Source: an uncultured bacterium
Lineage (GTDB): Bacteria; Bacteroidota; Bacteroidia; Bacteroidales; Bacteroidaceae
Assembly (NCBI GenBank): GCA_905216095.1
Contig: CAJMSQ010000003.1
Location: 41,843 to 105,842, forward strand
Direction of reading: 5' to 3'
DNA: 64,000 bases
This document shows, in pieces, positions 63,785 through 64,000 of the stretch (positions within the stretch are counted from its first letter, which is position 1; every line of letters begins with the position of its first letter). A program made the position numbers and the translations under genes. The notes under the pieces are model-generated. The model was not told the DNA's origin. It searched no databases and saw only the letters and a program-made list of their open reading frames with translations.

Positions 63785-63828
63785 TCCTGCCCGTCGGAGC
63801 GTTTCCTCCGGCGGGCAGGATTTCTTTT
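63785..63828 (+). terminator. Terminator of the macroglobulin-like gene
   Basis: 15-bp stem TCCTGCCCGTCGGAG/CTCCGGCGGGCAGGA (one T-G pair) followed by TTTCTTTT. Confidence 0.88.
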
Positions 63829-63888
63829 GTACGGGGAAGCAGGACGCAGCATCCGCCTGCCGCTACCTGTCACGTGGGGAAACGGCAA

Positions 63889-63925
63889 CTTGACATTAAC
63901 ATTTTTAACTTTCGTGCACAATCGG
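63889..63925 (-). repeat. Remnant H: isolated distal end of an element
   Basis: TTGACATTAACATTTTTAAC followed by TTTCGTGCACAATCGG equals the distal end of copy F2 in inverted orientation, including bases outside the element (GGGGAAACGGC upstream of it). No palindrome array, hairpin or promoter follows, so only the end is left. Confidence 0.75.
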
Positions 63926-64000
63926 TGAATTCAACAAGCAAGTGCAAATTTATATTATCTGTTTTAAGAAGACCTCAATTGGTGGATGAAAATTGAGTTT
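63926..64000. other. Right-edge intergenic DNA
   Basis: AT-rich sequence with no supported gene. It could be the promoter region of a gene beyond the window. Confidence 0.5.

Noticed and set aside
1..64000. Prophage or conjugative element
   Set aside because: No integrase, terminase, capsid, relaxase or tra genes are visible; the only acquired-looking blocks are the lipoprotein cassette and the Abi insert.

Overview
The window is chromosomal DNA of a GC-rich member of the Bacteroidales (Bacteroidota), most like a Prevotellaceae or neighbouring family. The evidence is the promoter type (a TTG or TTTG box, 19-20 nt, then TAnnTTTG), C-terminal type IX secretion sorting tails on two large exported proteins, paired lepB genes, a fused SpmA/SpmB protein, DUF4492-cydAB, and a B12 riboswitch in front of a BtuB/BtuG-like pair. 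The genus cannot be fixed from sequence reading alone. Most of the window is housekeeping; the unusual content lies between operons and in two acquired-looking blocks.

Layout. 0.4-1.9 kb: WYL regulator and two small proteins. 2.3-5.9 kb (minus): dapB, lepB, a catalytically degenerate lepB paralogue and a WbqC-like gene. 6.1-8.2 kb: ECF sigma factor, probable anti-sigma factor, exported protein. 8.5-16.9 kb (minus): a long operon of acyltransferase-like gene, parE, coaD, S41 protease, ruvB, ybeY, tyrS. 17.4-22.7 kb (plus): spmAB fusion, flippase, M16 protease, Nudix hydrolase, tpx. 23-25.5 kb (minus): a T9SS-type surface protein. 26-29 kb: DUF4492-cydAB. 29.7-35.2 kb: second T9SS-type protein, small outer-membrane protein, malic enzyme-phosphotransacetylase. 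35.9-40.4 kb: a three-gene lipoprotein cassette whose middle gene fuses a periplasmic-binding domain to a legumain-like (C13) protease. 40.9-44 kb: thyA-folA-nucleotidase. 44.4-47.6 kb: TPP riboswitch and thiSGHF. 47.6-48.7 kb: AT-rich insert with an Abi_2 (HEPN) gene that rebuilds the 3' end of thiF. 48.8-52 kb: split ThrE-type exporter, LysR regulator, FMN reductase; then tRNA-Leu and manC. 54.2-57.7 kb: B12 riboswitch, BtuB-like receptor, BtuG-like lipoprotein. 58.1-63.8 kb: alpha-2-macroglobulin-like protein.

Two interlocking intergenic repeat systems run through the window. The first is a four-unit array of 15-16 bp palindromes (CTACATG-type) separated by exactly 6 bp, seen complete at 11 loci and as a half array at one. 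The second is an approximately 250-bp element with seven copies plus one end remnant. It begins with a strong promoter (TTG-N20-TATCTTTG in every copy), followed at once by a covarying terminator-like hairpin, then the palindrome array, and ends in GTTAAAAATGTTAA. Each copy looks built to make a very short RNA. Two near-identical copies in direct orientation flank the legumain lipoprotein cassette, suggesting that the cassette was moved or can be lost by recombination between them.

The main candidates for new biology are the repeat/sRNA element family, the flanked legumain-receptor lipoprotein cassette, and the Abi_2 insertion with a terminator-like leader RNA at the end of the thiamine operon.
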